Below, in pieces: positions 1-6,717 of a stretch of DNA of 7,652 nucleotides; position 1 is the first letter of the stretch; each line of letters begins with the position of its first letter. This DNA is from Alphaproteobacteria bacterium. Its GTDB lineage: Bacteria; Pseudomonadota; Alphaproteobacteria; JAGOMX01. The translations under genes were made by a program, and so were the position numbers. The notes under the pieces are model-generated. The model saw only the letters and a list, made by a program, of their open reading frames with translations. It was not told where the DNA came from and searched no databases. The stretch lies in NCBI GenBank assembly GCA_016742295.1, contig JACVCA010000051.1:1-7652 (forward strand), read 5' to 3'.

Positions 1-1126
1 GGATAAGAGGGGTAGTACCTCCTAGAAGAGCTCCCCCTAATGCATAACCAAATCCTACACCACTATAGCGTTCATGAACTGGAAAAAGACTTGAAAGTAG
101 GGCTGTACTCGGCGCTCCAAATCCTGCTGTAATGATCGCTAAGACTGTTTGAATAATGATTATATTTAATAAAGATAAGTCCTTTTCAAGCATAAGAAAC
201 AGCGGATAAGCTGAAAGAATAGAAAAACAAGTAGACCCTATCATCAGTTTTGCTTTACCAATCTTATCAGCTATAATTCCCATCAAAGGCAAAAGAATCA
301 TTAAAAAAATATTGAGTATAACATTTATGAGCATGATTTTAGAAGTTGGGAGATTAAGTTTTGAACTCAATAAGTAGCCCATATAAACCGATGCCATATA
401 GAAAGGAATTAAAGAAGTGGCTCCAATTCCTATTGTACATAAAAGATTTCTTTTTCTGTCCCGGAGAATAGCAAATAGAGGAATCTTTACTATTTCTTCA
501 TTTTGATGTCGGATAAACTCTGGGCTTTCTCCTACTCCCGTACGAATATAATAGCCTATCAGGCCGATAACGCTTCCTATAAGAAATGGAATACGCCAAC
601 CCCAAGAAGGCATGATTGGAAGCGTACAAACAAATCCCAGGAAAGTTCCTAAAACTCCCCCCAGAAATCCAGCTGCACATAAGATGCTTCCTGCAAAGGC
701 TTCCCTGCCTTTTCTTGCATACTCAATCACAAAAATTGAAGCCCCACTATATTCTCCACCTACACATAAACCTTGTAGGAGTCGACAAGTAACCAGAATA
801 ATTGGAGCTGCAATTCCAATTGTTGCATAGGGAGGTAATATTCCAATTATTAAAGTAGGGATCGTGACAAGAAAAATAGCCAGAACCAAGGCGTAGCGTC
901 TGCCAAATCTATCACCTAAGTGACCAAACACAAGCCCCCCTAAGGGTCTCATGATAAAACCAGCAGCAAATGTTCCCAAGCTAGAGATGATGGAAGTTAT
1001 CTGATTACTAGCTGGGAAAAACACAGGAGCGAGCATGGTTGCAAAAAAGCCATATAGCATCACGTCATAATATTCGAGCGCGTTGCCAATCATTGCAGCA
1101 ATAGTTGCTTTGTATCTGTTTTTCAT
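1..1126 (-). CDS. MFS transporter, metabolite:H+ symporter (ProP-like) family, 3' end cut by window edge
   Basis: This frame is open from an ATG at 1124-1126 to the left edge of the window. It gives 375 residues without a stop, so roughly the last 50-70 residues (final membrane helices) are probably outside. The protein is very hydrophobic. The MFS motif A between helices 2 and 3 reads GHLGDRFGRR (about 68-77), and a weaker second-half copy, GIIADKIGKAK, lies near 283-293. The motifs RLLQGLCVGGEYSGA (115-129), WGWRIPFLIG (175-184) and the late GVGFGYALGGALLGG (356-370) are typical of the metabolite:H+ symporter subfamily, which includes ProP, KgtP and shikimate carriers. Such proteins are inner-membrane proton symporters for osmolytes or organic acids; the substrate cannot be read from sequence. 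The ATG is 10 nt after the stop of the LysR-type gene, with a TAGGA ribosome-binding site only about 2 nt upstream, so co-transcription with the regulator is likely. The nearly complete length argues against a pseudogene. Confidence 0.93.
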   Translation of the reverse strand, partial: MKNRYKATIAAMIGNALEYYDVMLYGFFATMLAPVFFPASNQITSIISSLGTFAAGFIMRPLGGLVFGHLGDRFGRRYALVLAIFLVTIPTLIIGILPPYATIGIAAPIILVTCRLLQGLCVGGEYSGASIFVIEYARKGREAFAGSILCAAGFLGGVLGTFLGFVCTLPIMPSWGWRIPFLIGSVIGLIGYYIRTGVGESPEFIRHQNEEIVKIPLFAILRDRKRNLLCTIGIGATSLIPFYMASVYMGYLLSSKLNLPTSKIMLINVILNIFLMILLPLMGIIADKIGKAKLMIGSTCFSILSAYPLFLMLEKDLSLLNIIIIQTVLAIITAGFGAPSTALLSSLFPVHERYSGVGFGYALGGALLGGTTPLI

Positions 1127-1136
1127 TGTCCTACTG

Positions 1137-2039
1137 TCAATCTTTAACTTTAAATCTTTCTTTAAGATAATTACCAAGAGCTTTAACACGCTTGGATTCA
1201 CGCAATTGATCCGGATAAACGTAATAAATAGGAATACTTGGTTTTTCTAAGTCTGGCAAGACTTCGATAAACCCGCTGGTTTCTAATCCAGGATATTCAG
1301 CCGCAAGCGCTATAATCCCATGATTCTCTTCAGCAGCTTGCCGCATCCCAGCAGAAGTATTTATACACAAATATGGTTCTCTAAGCAACCCTTTAGGCAT
1401 GCCGATTTTTAAAGGCCAATTAATATCATGGTATGGATTTGCGGCATCATAACCGAAAACAATTAATTTATGATTATCTAAATCTTCGGGCTTTTTAGGA
1501 ACTCCATAATCTTCAAGATATTTTTTGCTCGCATAAAGTTTAAGGTGGAATGTAAATAGAAGCTCCTGAATTAATCCAGGATGATTATCCATAAATGGCC
1601 TTATAGAAACATCTGCTTCGCGAGTTTTAAGGTCTAATTGTTCATCATTTCCGATAATTGTTAAATTAAGCTTGGGATAGAGGCGTATAAAATCACTGAT
1701 ATGATACATAATCCAAACAGTTGCAATGGCCATGGTTGTGGCAATTTTTAAACTTCCTTGTGGTTCTTCCTCTTCTTCTAGCATCAAAACCTCAGCACGA
1801 GTAAACTCTTCAAATGCTTTCTCTGTCGCTTGAAGTAGAGTTTCTCCTTGCTTGGTTAATACCAGCCCTCTTGGTACCCTTTCAAAAAGCTTTACCTTAA
1901 GTTGATGTTCAAGTAGGTGAATCCCTCTACTTATTGAAGGTTGAGTAATGTTTAAAACTGTCTCTGCTGCCGTAAAACTTCCTGACTTCGCAACATAATA
2001 AAACAGTTTAAACTTATCCCAATCTGTATTAACTTTCAT
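1137..2039 (-). CDS. LysR-family transcriptional regulator
   Basis: This is a 300-residue protein, the normal length for a LysR-type regulator. The N-terminal winged helix-turn-helix spans about residues 7-64 and contains SFTAAETVLNITQPSISR, followed by the linker helix (about 65-92). The linker ends in an unusual run of five glutamates (88-92). The effector-binding domain (about 95-290) starts at GSLKIATT and keeps the READVSIRP element (140-148), typical of this fold. The ATG at 2037-2039 is well supported: a perfect AGGAGG ribosome-binding site lies at 2047-2052, 7 nt upstream. The MFS transporter gene follows directly on the same strand, so the regulator probably controls the transporter and itself in response to the transported compound or a derivative. 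That is inference from gene order; the inducer is unknown. A promoter and an operator candidate lie at 2071-2117. Confidence 0.95.
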   Translation of the reverse strand: MKVNTDWDKFKLFYYVAKSGSFTAAETVLNITQPSISRGIHLLEHQLKVKLFERVPRGLVLTKQGETLLQATEKAFEEFTRAEVLMLEEEEEPQGSLKIATTMAIATVWIMYHISDFIRLYPKLNLTIIGNDEQLDLKTREADVSIRPFMDNHPGLIQELLFTFHLKLYASKKYLEDYGVPKKPEDLDNHKLIVFGYDAANPYHDINWPLKIGMPKGLLREPYLCINTSAGMRQAAEENHGIIALAAEYPGLETSGFIEVLPDLEKPSIPIYYVYPDQLRESKRVKALGNYLKERFKVKD

Positions 2040-2070
2040 TAGTTAACCTCCTGATAATCCCCTATTACAC

Positions 2071-2115
2071 ATTAACCTAATACACCCATTATTAACATTA
2101 CTTAATTGCATTAAC
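2071..2115 (-). promoter_or_regulatory. Candidate LysR operator: T-N11-A palindrome plus three GTTAAT repeats
   Basis: The palindrome TTAAT-TGC-ATTAA at 2102-2114 matches the T-N11-A form of LysR-type binding boxes exactly. The hexamer GTTAAT (minus strand) occurs three times, at 2110-2115, 2091-2096 and 2071-2076. The spacing is 19-20 bp, about two helical turns, which would place the copies on one face of the DNA. The first copy overlaps the candidate -35 and the second the candidate -10. This is the expected layout for autoregulation by the LysR protein encoded just downstream. The motif is seen directly; its use by this regulator is inference. Confidence 0.4.
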
Positions 2116-2117
2116 AA
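2088..2117 (-). promoter_or_regulatory. Candidate sigma-70 promoter for the LysR-MFS unit
   Basis: On the minus strand, TTGTTA (2112-2117, 4/6 to the -35 consensus) is separated by 18 nt from AATAAT (2088-2093, 5/6 to the -10 consensus). This would give a leader of roughly 40 nt before the LysR start codon. The match is moderate in a very AT-rich stretch, so chance is possible. Support comes from its position and from overlap with the operator-like repeats. Confidence 0.35.
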
Positions 2118-2230
2118 TATCGAATAAGATTAAGACTTATAAGGACATAAATTTTAAAGCATCGTCAACTAGTTGAGAATAATGTAAATATAAAGATGTG
2201 CTGATTAATTTAGGCATAGTGATAGTAAAA

Positions 2231-2251
2231 TTTTAAAATTGTTTTAAAATT
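2231..2251. repeat. Short tandem AT repeat (TTTTAAAATT x2)
   Basis: The palindromic decamer TTTTAAAATT occurs at 2231-2240 and 2242-2251, separated by one G, and a third copy lies at 2357-2366. It may be no more than base composition in a non-coding AT-rich spacer. Confidence 0.5.
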
Positions 2252-2375
2252 ATTAAGAGCATTTTTGAACTTTTCTCTGTAGTCATAGGAACTTCGAAAG
2301 CTTATTATTCCAACTGCTCACCAGAAGGTGCAAGAAGCTAAGAGTAATCTAGCAGCTTTTAAAATTCTCTGCCTA

Positions 2376-2447
2376 ATGCCCAACCGCCAACGTTCTGATA
2401 ACACCCTTCTTATCAGTAAGAATAAAAATTGATGGCTTTATGTGGAG
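2376..2447 (-). pseudogene. Possible remnant of a thioredoxin-fold (redoxin/TlpA-like) gene
   Basis: Between two stops on the minus strand lie 24 codons that include KPSIFILTDKKGVIR and, four residues later, VGH. This resembles the cis-proline/beta-strand region of redoxins and TlpA-like thioredoxins (pattern P-[ST]-x-F-x-x-D-x-x-G-x-I-R, then VG). Reading through the next stop gives AENFKSC, which could be the start of the last helix. There is no start codon, no active-site CxxC in range, and stops lie on both sides, so if real it is a decayed fragment. The match is short and judged by eye; chance similarity cannot be excluded. Confidence 0.22.
2395..2416. repeat. Inverted repeat, 7-bp perfect arms
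   Basis: CTGATAA at 2395-2401 and TTATCAG at 2410-2416 form a perfect 7-bp stem with an 8-nt loop. No T-run follows on either strand, so it is not a convincing intrinsic terminator. Its role is unknown and it may be accidental. Confidence 0.4.
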
Positions 2448-2609
2448 CTACGCAAGAGAAAAAGTTATAACTGCTGTTTCAAAATATATTTCTTGTTGTA
2501 AGGCAATGGAATGGGAAGGCTATACAAGTTTTATAGGAAATATGGGATGATTTTATTGAACACATAGCCCAGAGATCCACCCACGCTGAATAATGGAATT
2601 AGCTTGCTC

Positions 2610-3677
2610 CTATATCCACCTGAGAGAATCAAAAGCATGGCAGCCGTGGCATGTTAAATCCCATGTCTCCTGAGAGATATGACATTGATTACAGACCCAA
2701 CGTGCATCAGGTTGTGCGGAAAACGCCATTTCAAGCCAACGCCTACTGCTGGTTTCATCACCCTTTTCTGCTAATTCAAGCTCGGCCATCAGCCGGCAAG
2801 AAGCCATAGTATGGCTGTTGTTTTTTCCTAGCCGGTTGAGAGTAGCCCGAGCCTGCCCCCACATTTTGAGGTCCAGTGCAACCCTTGCTATCATCAACTC
2901 ACTTTCAATGTGATGCGGCGTAAGACTAGCCAACAGCTGTATACGCTGCCAATGTTCCAAAGCGTCAGCCGCAGGTTCCAACCCTTCATAAGCAAGCGCC
3001 AATAAAGGATGAGGCGAGAGAGCCCAGGTTTTCTCAATCACTTTTGAAGCTTTACGAACTTGATCATGAATCTTATAAATCTGAGCGAGCATAAGTGTTA
3101 CTGGAACCAGATCTAAGGCCAATTGATGGGCTTTTTCAAGAAGCGCCTTTTTGGCATCCAGGTCTAAGGTTGATAAAGGGTCTTGCGTTTGTTCATACAG
3201 CAAAACAGCTTGATGATGATTGGCCTGTGGTTCAGTGAGTTTTGTATAACGCACCATTGGCTTTAAAAGCGACAGCAGATCATCATATTTTTTAAGACGT
3301 ACACCAATTTCAAACTGAGCTTTTAAAATATAGGGTGCCTTTGGGTAAGCTAATGATAATTCTTGTAATTCCTCATAAGCCTTTGCAAAATTTCCTTGTT
3401 TGATTGATATAGCAGCTAAACCATAAAGACTTTTGAGGCGTCCCAAAGGATAATTTCTCATCTGCAAAAATGTATCGTGCGCAGTTTTTAAATCTTCTTC
3501 AAGTAAAGCTGCTTGCGCTAATACATTAAGGTTTAAAACTTCATTCTCTAGCGATCTCTCAATGATGGCTACTTTGGTTCTGGCACGCTCACCTTCCCCT
3601 ATTTCCAGTGCAGTCTCTGCTTCAATCAAGGCTGCAAGGCCTTTCTGCATACGTTTGTCAGCCACATAAGCCCTCAT
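2610..3677 (-). CDS. HemY-like TPR protein, C-terminal part downstream of an in-frame stop
   Basis: These 355 codons are the tetratricopeptide and C-terminal part of an alphaproteobacterial HemY_N-type membrane protein (not protoporphyrinogen oxidase, which shares the name hemY). The start, at RMQKGLAALIEAETALEIGEGERAR, matches the usual region just after the membrane helices. Helical TPR-like repeats rich in alanine and leucine follow to about residue 320. The C-terminus has a zinc-ribbon pattern, CxxC at 329-332 and CxxC at 343-346, ending in FDSLRWI as is typical for the family. The frame is the same as that of the 68-codon membrane part upstream; only a TAA and one codon (CGT) separate them. 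The ATG at 3675-3677 has no good ribbon-binding-type leader; no Shine-Dalgarno is visible before it. An in-frame GTG at 3663-3665 has GAGGG 5 nt upstream and is an alternative restart. Without its anchor this part would be cytosolic. It may be a broken gene or a real second product of the operon. Confidence 0.75.
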   Translation of the reverse strand: MRAYVADKRMQKGLAALIEAETALEIGEGERARTKVAIIERSLENEVLNLNVLAQAALLEEDLKTAHDTFLQMRNYPLGRLKSLYGLAAISIKQGNFAKAYEELQELSLAYPKAPYILKAQFEIGVRLKKYDDLLSLLKPMVRYTKLTEPQANHHQAVLLYEQTQDPLSTLDLDAKKALLEKAHQLALDLVPVTLMLAQIYKIHDQVRKASKVIEKTWALSPHPLLALAYEGLEPAADALEHWQRIQLLASLTPHHIESELMIARVALDLKMWGQARATLNRLGKNNSHTMASCRLMAELELAEKGDETSSRRWLEMAFSAQPDARWVCNQCHISQETWDLTCHGCHAFDSLRWI

Positions 3678-3680
3678 ACG

Positions 3681-3683
3681 TTA
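3681..3683 (-). other. In-frame TAA interrupting the HemY-like gene
   Basis: The minus-strand reading is NFP, TAA (3681-3683), CGT, ATG, with no shift of frame. Replacing the TAA with one sense codon would restore a continuous 425-residue protein with two membrane helices, TPRs and a zinc ribbon, which is the normal family architecture. One base change from several sense codons (for example CAA, TTA, AAA, GAA or TCA) is enough to create it. Confidence 0.85.
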
Positions 3684-3887
3684 AGGAAAATTGACTATCA
3701 TGCTCCAGATATGGTTAATGACATAAAGAATTAAAAGAAAGCTTAAAACGCTTACCATAAAAACGGTAAAGGATGTCTCGATATGGTAACCTTGCCAATC
3801 TAATTGAACTTTACCCGGATGATAATTTAGCCAAATTGTACCAAGAGCAACAAGTACTATTTGAATCAGAAAGATCAGGGCGCGCAT
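3681..3887 (-). CDS. HemY-like protein, N-terminal two-helix membrane part (truncated by TAA)
   Basis: These 68 codons form the membrane anchor of the HemY_N family. Helix 1 is at about residues 4-20, then a short loop with HPGKVQLDWQGYHIETS (23-39), which matches the family's conserved G-x-V-x-L-x-W-x-G-Y-x-I-x-T-S stretch, and helix 2 at about 40-60. The product ends at NFP followed by TAA. In the family this anchor continues directly into the TPR domain, found here in the same frame starting 3 nt after the stop. The ATG at 3885-3887 is well supported by AAGGA (3895-3899), 7 nt upstream. It lies 13 nt after the Mic60-like gene, so it is the fourth gene of the heme operon. HemY-type proteins act at the inner membrane and are linked to late porphyrin handling by gene context; their exact role is not settled. 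Alone, this peptide would be a small bitopic or hairpin membrane protein. Confidence 0.85.
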   Translation of the reverse strand: MRALIFLIQIVLVALGTIWLNYHPGKVQLDWQGYHIETSFTVFMVSVLSFLLILYVINHIWSMIVNFP

Positions 3888-3900
3888 AGATAGATCCTTT

Positions 3901-5040
3901 TTATTTTGAATTATGCTGCGGGATGAGGGCGAGGCCTACAGAAGAAGGCAGATTTCCCTCACCTTTCTTTAAAAGAATTGAAAAGGGTGCAGCCTCCAGT
4001 TGAGGTATTAGCTGCTTAACTTGACTACGAGCCGCTGCATGTGCGCACCAAACCTCAAATTCTTTGAAGTTAAGCTTTTCAATCAATGAAAGGGCCCCTT
4101 GAAGATCATCTTGCGTTAATTTTGCTTGGGAAAGTTGTAAAATGCTGTTTTCAACATGCGGCACATCTAAACTATTTTTTTGAACCACCACTAGATTTTC
4201 AAGGATCTTTTTATAACGTTCCCACCAGCCTAACTCTCCCTTTTGAGGAGTCCGCTTTAAAGCTTCTATGATCTGAGTAAATTCCTCCTTGAGCTGTTCT
4301 AAAGTGGGAATTCCTACAGTTGCATAATCTTCAAGAAATTTTAAAGAGGGGGAAAGAAATTCTAATGTCTTATCCACATGTCTGACCGCACTCTCGAGCT
4401 CACGTATAAAAGGTTGCGAAGATTGCAAACGTAATCTCAAAGCAGAAAAAGCTTGAATAATTTCTGGTAGACATTGCAAATGGCGTTTAAAATTCTGTTG
4501 TGCCGCTTCAAGTTTTTCAGTGTGTTTGATCAACTCTTGTACTTTGCTTTTTAAAGTCTCTTCAGCTGGTTGGGAAATAGTCGAATGCGATTCTTCTGGT
4601 CGCAGTGCAACCTTTAGATCACCTTGCTGTTGCTGCCATACCTCAAGACGTTGAAGGCGCTCTTCAAATTTTTGCACCGTAGCCACTTCCGCAGCTACTT
4701 GGTTATCCGTTGCTGTTTCATGCTGCTGAACTTCTTCAACTTCGTCTATCAACTTTTTAGTATGATCTTCAAGATGTTCGATCCGATTAATAATTTCCTT
4801 TTCAGAGTTTACAATTTGCGATGACAACCCTAAAAGTGAAGAAAGTCTAGGATAAGCATAAATAAGCATGCCAACCACAACCACTAAGGCTAGAATTATG
4901 CAAAGAGCCCTAGTTTTATCATGATTAGTCGATATATGAGTCTTGGTTTCTTGCGAAGAATTTTCTTCCTGCCGTACCTTTTCTGAAGTGACTGGAATAG
5001 GAGCTTTTTGAGAATTTTTATCTTTATTATCAACACTCAT
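3901..5040 (-). CDS. Mic60/mitofilin-family inner-membrane coiled-coil protein
   Basis: This is a 379-residue protein with a charged, low-complexity cytoplasmic N-terminus (1-43) and one membrane helix (about 45-63). A long helical, Glu/Gln-rich stretch likely forms coiled coil (about 75-185). The C-terminal part fits the mitofilin signature: ALRLRLQSSQPFIREL (200-215), DYATVGIPTLEQLKEEF (238-254), AKLTQDDLQGALSLIEKL (306-323) and the W331-centred VWCAHAAARSQ (330-340). The position between hemD and the HemY-like gene is the classic location of the alphaproteobacterial homologue of mitochondrial Mic60. Family members shape intracytoplasmic membranes or contact outer-membrane proteins. It is sometimes annotated HemX-like, but I see no uroporphyrinogen methyltransferase domain. 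The ATG at 5038-5040 is 10 nt after the hemD stop with only a weak GAG-type ribosome-binding site, so translational coupling is likely. Confidence 0.85.
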   Translation of the reverse strand: MSVDNKDKNSQKAPIPVTSEKVRQEENSSQETKTHISTNHDKTRALCIILALVVVVGMLIYAYPRLSSLLGLSSQIVNSEKEIINRIEHLEDHTKKLIDEVEEVQQHETATDNQVAAEVATVQKFEERLQRLEVWQQQQGDLKVALRPEESHSTISQPAEETLKSKVQELIKHTEKLEAAQQNFKRHLQCLPEIIQAFSALRLRLQSSQPFIRELESAVRHVDKTLEFLSPSLKFLEDYATVGIPTLEQLKEEFTQIIEALKRTPQKGELGWWERYKKILENLVVVQKNSLDVPHVENSILQLSQAKLTQDDLQGALSLIEKLNFKEFEVWCAHAAARSQVKQLIPQLEAAPFSILLKKGEGNLPSSVGLALIPQHNSK

Positions 5041-5050
5041 TTGCTGGATC

Positions 5051-5761
5051 TCATCTGGTATAATTAGGAATTAATTTAAGCAATGCTATCTGTGATAACC
5101 GTGCTGGAACTTGAGTAGATTTCCAATGAAGGCCTTTTAAACGTTCTCTAACCGCCGTGCTTAAACATAGTGCCGTAATCGATTCACACACCGACTCTAA
5201 AGAAGATTGTTGCAAAAGCTTAACGAATATATCTACTGTACGGGGCGAGAAAAATAAAATCAAAGAAATTTTATTAGCTTTAAATGCTTTCAAAGTCTGG
5301 GATGTAAATGTCGTCGCCTCTTTTGTACGGTAAATCATATGCTTTTCTGCTTCAAAACCTTGGTGCTTTAATTCTCCTACTATATCACCACCAATGACAT
5401 CTCCACAAACATAAATCATCTTTCCTCTCAAAGGTGACATCTCATGTTGAATTTTCTCTATAAGAGCCTGGATATTTCCCGAGGCATATCTTACATTTTC
5501 AAATCCTAAAGACCTTGCCTCACTTGCTGATCCTGGCCCTACAGCATAAAGCAATTGTGCGCGTTCAGGGCTGACATGGGCCAAAGCTCTTATACCATTA
5601 AGACTGGTGACAAGTATGGCTTGCACTCCTTTTAGGCTAAGTTCAACATCTATAAACTCAATTTCTATTAAGGGGTCGATCAGGGTGTAGTAACCCTTTT
5701 GTTGCAAGTGCTTTGCAAGCCTTTCAGCATCGGGCTGTGGGCGCGTGATTAAAATGGTCAT
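5051..5761 (-). CDS. hemD: Uroporphyrinogen-III synthase
   Basis: This 236-residue cytosolic enzyme closes hydroxymethylbilane with inversion of ring D to give uroporphyrinogen III, the branch point to heme, siroheme and corrinoids. The family is poorly conserved, but the right landmarks are present. They are N-terminal ILITRPQPDAERLA (3-16), TSLNGIRAL (52-60), AVGPGSASEARSLGF (73-87), CGDVIGGD (119-126) in the linker between the two domains, FSPRTVDIF (171-179), and CLSTAVRERL (199-208). Its length is normal. The start ATG (5759-5761) overlaps the hemC stop as ATGA, a 4-nt overlap that indicates translational coupling of two consecutive pathway enzymes. Confidence 0.93.
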   Translation of the reverse strand: MTILITRPQPDAERLAKHLQQKGYYTLIDPLIEIEFIDVELSLKGVQAILVTSLNGIRALAHVSPERAQLLYAVGPGSASEARSLGFENVRYASGNIQALIEKIQHEMSPLRGKMIYVCGDVIGGDIVGELKHQGFEAEKHMIYRTKEATTFTSQTLKAFKANKISLILFFSPRTVDIFVKLLQQSSLESVCESITALCLSTAVRERLKGLHWKSTQVPARLSQIALLKLIPNYTR

Positions 5762-6690
5762 ATATGCATTTCTTCAAGTATTTGTGGGCTAAGGGATTCA
5801 TAGATTTTCTTTCCGAATTCAAACCCCCATTGATCAGCATTCTGCCGGAGACCCTGTGTATGTGCTTTCATAATGTTCTTACCATCAATTGATGCCACCA
5901 AACCTGTCAATTTCACAAGGTTACCCTCAACTTTTCCCAAGGCTGCAACTGGCATACCGCATGAGCCGTCAACAGCACGTAGAAAAGCTCGCTCTGCCAA
6001 CACACAATCGCTAGTATCTGGGTCATTCAAAGGATGAATAAGGGCAAGCATCTCTTGATTATCTTCCCGACATTCTATACCGAGGGCACCCTGTCCCGCT
6101 GCTGGTAGCATATGCTCAATATCAAGAATCGATTTTATGCAATCGAGCTTACCAAGTCTGTTCAAACCTGCAAACGCTAAAAGGGTGCCGTCAACTTCAC
6201 CCTGTCGCATCTTTTCAATGCGGGTCTCTACGTTACCACGAAAGGTTTTAATTCGAATATCAGGGCGCATTTGCAAAAGCTGGGCTGCTCTCCTTAAAGA
6301 TGAGGTACCAACACATCCACCCTGTGGTAGGTCATGAAAATTCGAAAAGTGTTCTGAAATCCAAACATCCCGCGGATCTTCACGAGGTAACATACAGGGG
6401 ATTACTAAACCTTCCGGCAATACTGCCATAACATCTTTCATGGAATGAACAGCTAAATCTACTTTAAGATCAAGAAGATCATCTTCAATTTGTTTGGTAA
6501 ATAGCCCTTTCCCCCCTAACTTAATTAGGGCGCGATCTGTAATAATATCCCCCATGGTTTTAATGACCACGAGTTCAATATTTTTTTTCGGTATTTTATG
6601 AACAGCCATTAAGCGCTCTTTAACTTCTTGCGCTTGCGCAAGAGCTAATGGGCTTCCTCGAGTACCAATACGAATTGTTTTAAACTTCAT
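5758..6690 (-). CDS. hemC: Hydroxymethylbilane synthase (porphobilinogen deaminase)
   Basis: This 310-residue cytosolic enzyme polymerises four porphobilinogens into hydroxymethylbilane. The visible landmarks are TIRIGTRGSPLALAQA (5-20), LGGKGLFTKQIE (58-69), HSMKDV (82-87) with the catalytic aspartate at 86, GTSSLRRAAQL (128-138), FRGNVETR (150-157), and the cofactor-attachment region ERAFLRAVDGSCGMPVA (233-249), where Cys244 should carry the dipyrromethane cofactor. Nothing essential is missing. I chose ATG 6688-6690 because it places the conserved strand a few residues from the N-terminus, as in homologues. A GTG at 6748-6750 would add 20 residues, but those overlap a good promoter candidate and lack a ribosome-binding site. 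The ATG itself has a poor Shine-Dalgarno. It is the first gene of the operon. Confidence 0.95.
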   Translation of the reverse strand: MKFKTIRIGTRGSPLALAQAQEVKERLMAVHKIPKKNIELVVIKTMGDIITDRALIKLGGKGLFTKQIEDDLLDLKVDLAVHSMKDVMAVLPEGLVIPCMLPREDPRDVWISEHFSNFHDLPQGGCVGTSSLRRAAQLLQMRPDIRIKTFRGNVETRIEKMRQGEVDGTLLAFAGLNRLGKLDCIKSILDIEHMLPAAGQGALGIECREDNQEMLALIHPLNDPDTSDCVLAERAFLRAVDGSCGMPVAALGKVEGNLVKLTGLVASIDGKNIMKAHTQGLRQNADQWGFEFGKKIYESLSPQILEEMHI

Positions 6691-6717
6691 TGCTAAAATA
6701 TATGAAAATTTTTCTCG

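Larger units (their letters stand above)
2040..2609. other. 570-nt spacer without an intact gene
   Basis: No frame on either strand gives a convincing protein here; the longest open stretches are about 50-60 codons and match nothing I recognise. The LysR promoter/operator side occupies about 2040-2120. The rest holds AT-rich repeats (2231-2251), an inverted repeat (2395-2416) and a short thioredoxin-fold-like remnant (2376-2447, minus strand). No convincing rho-independent terminator follows the HemY-like stop at 2610. The size and the scraps of coding-like sequence suggest a decayed gene, which is typical of reducing genomes, but this is not proven. Confidence 0.6.

Noticed and set aside
498..830. 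Short open frames on both strands (498-680 minus, 612-830 plus)
   Set aside because: They lie inside the continuous MFS transporter frame, whose protein has clear family motifs; these are out-of-frame shadows.
2284..2296. Short match to the yeast FRT recombinase site (ATAGGAACTTCG)
   Set aside because: Only one 12-base arm is present, with no inverted partner and no spacer; chance is the best explanation.
2329..2362. Possible plus-strand terminator hairpin (AAGCT...AGCTTTT)
   Set aside because: The stem is only about 5 bp with a long unpaired interior, and there is no plus-strand gene upstream to terminate.
4086..4824. Plus-strand open frames at 4086-4271 and 4624-4824
   Set aside because: They are antisense to the Mic60-like gene, lack ribosome-binding sites and show no recognisable family.
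6137..6337. Plus-strand open frame of 66 codons
   Set aside because: It is antisense to the conserved core of hemC, with no independent support.
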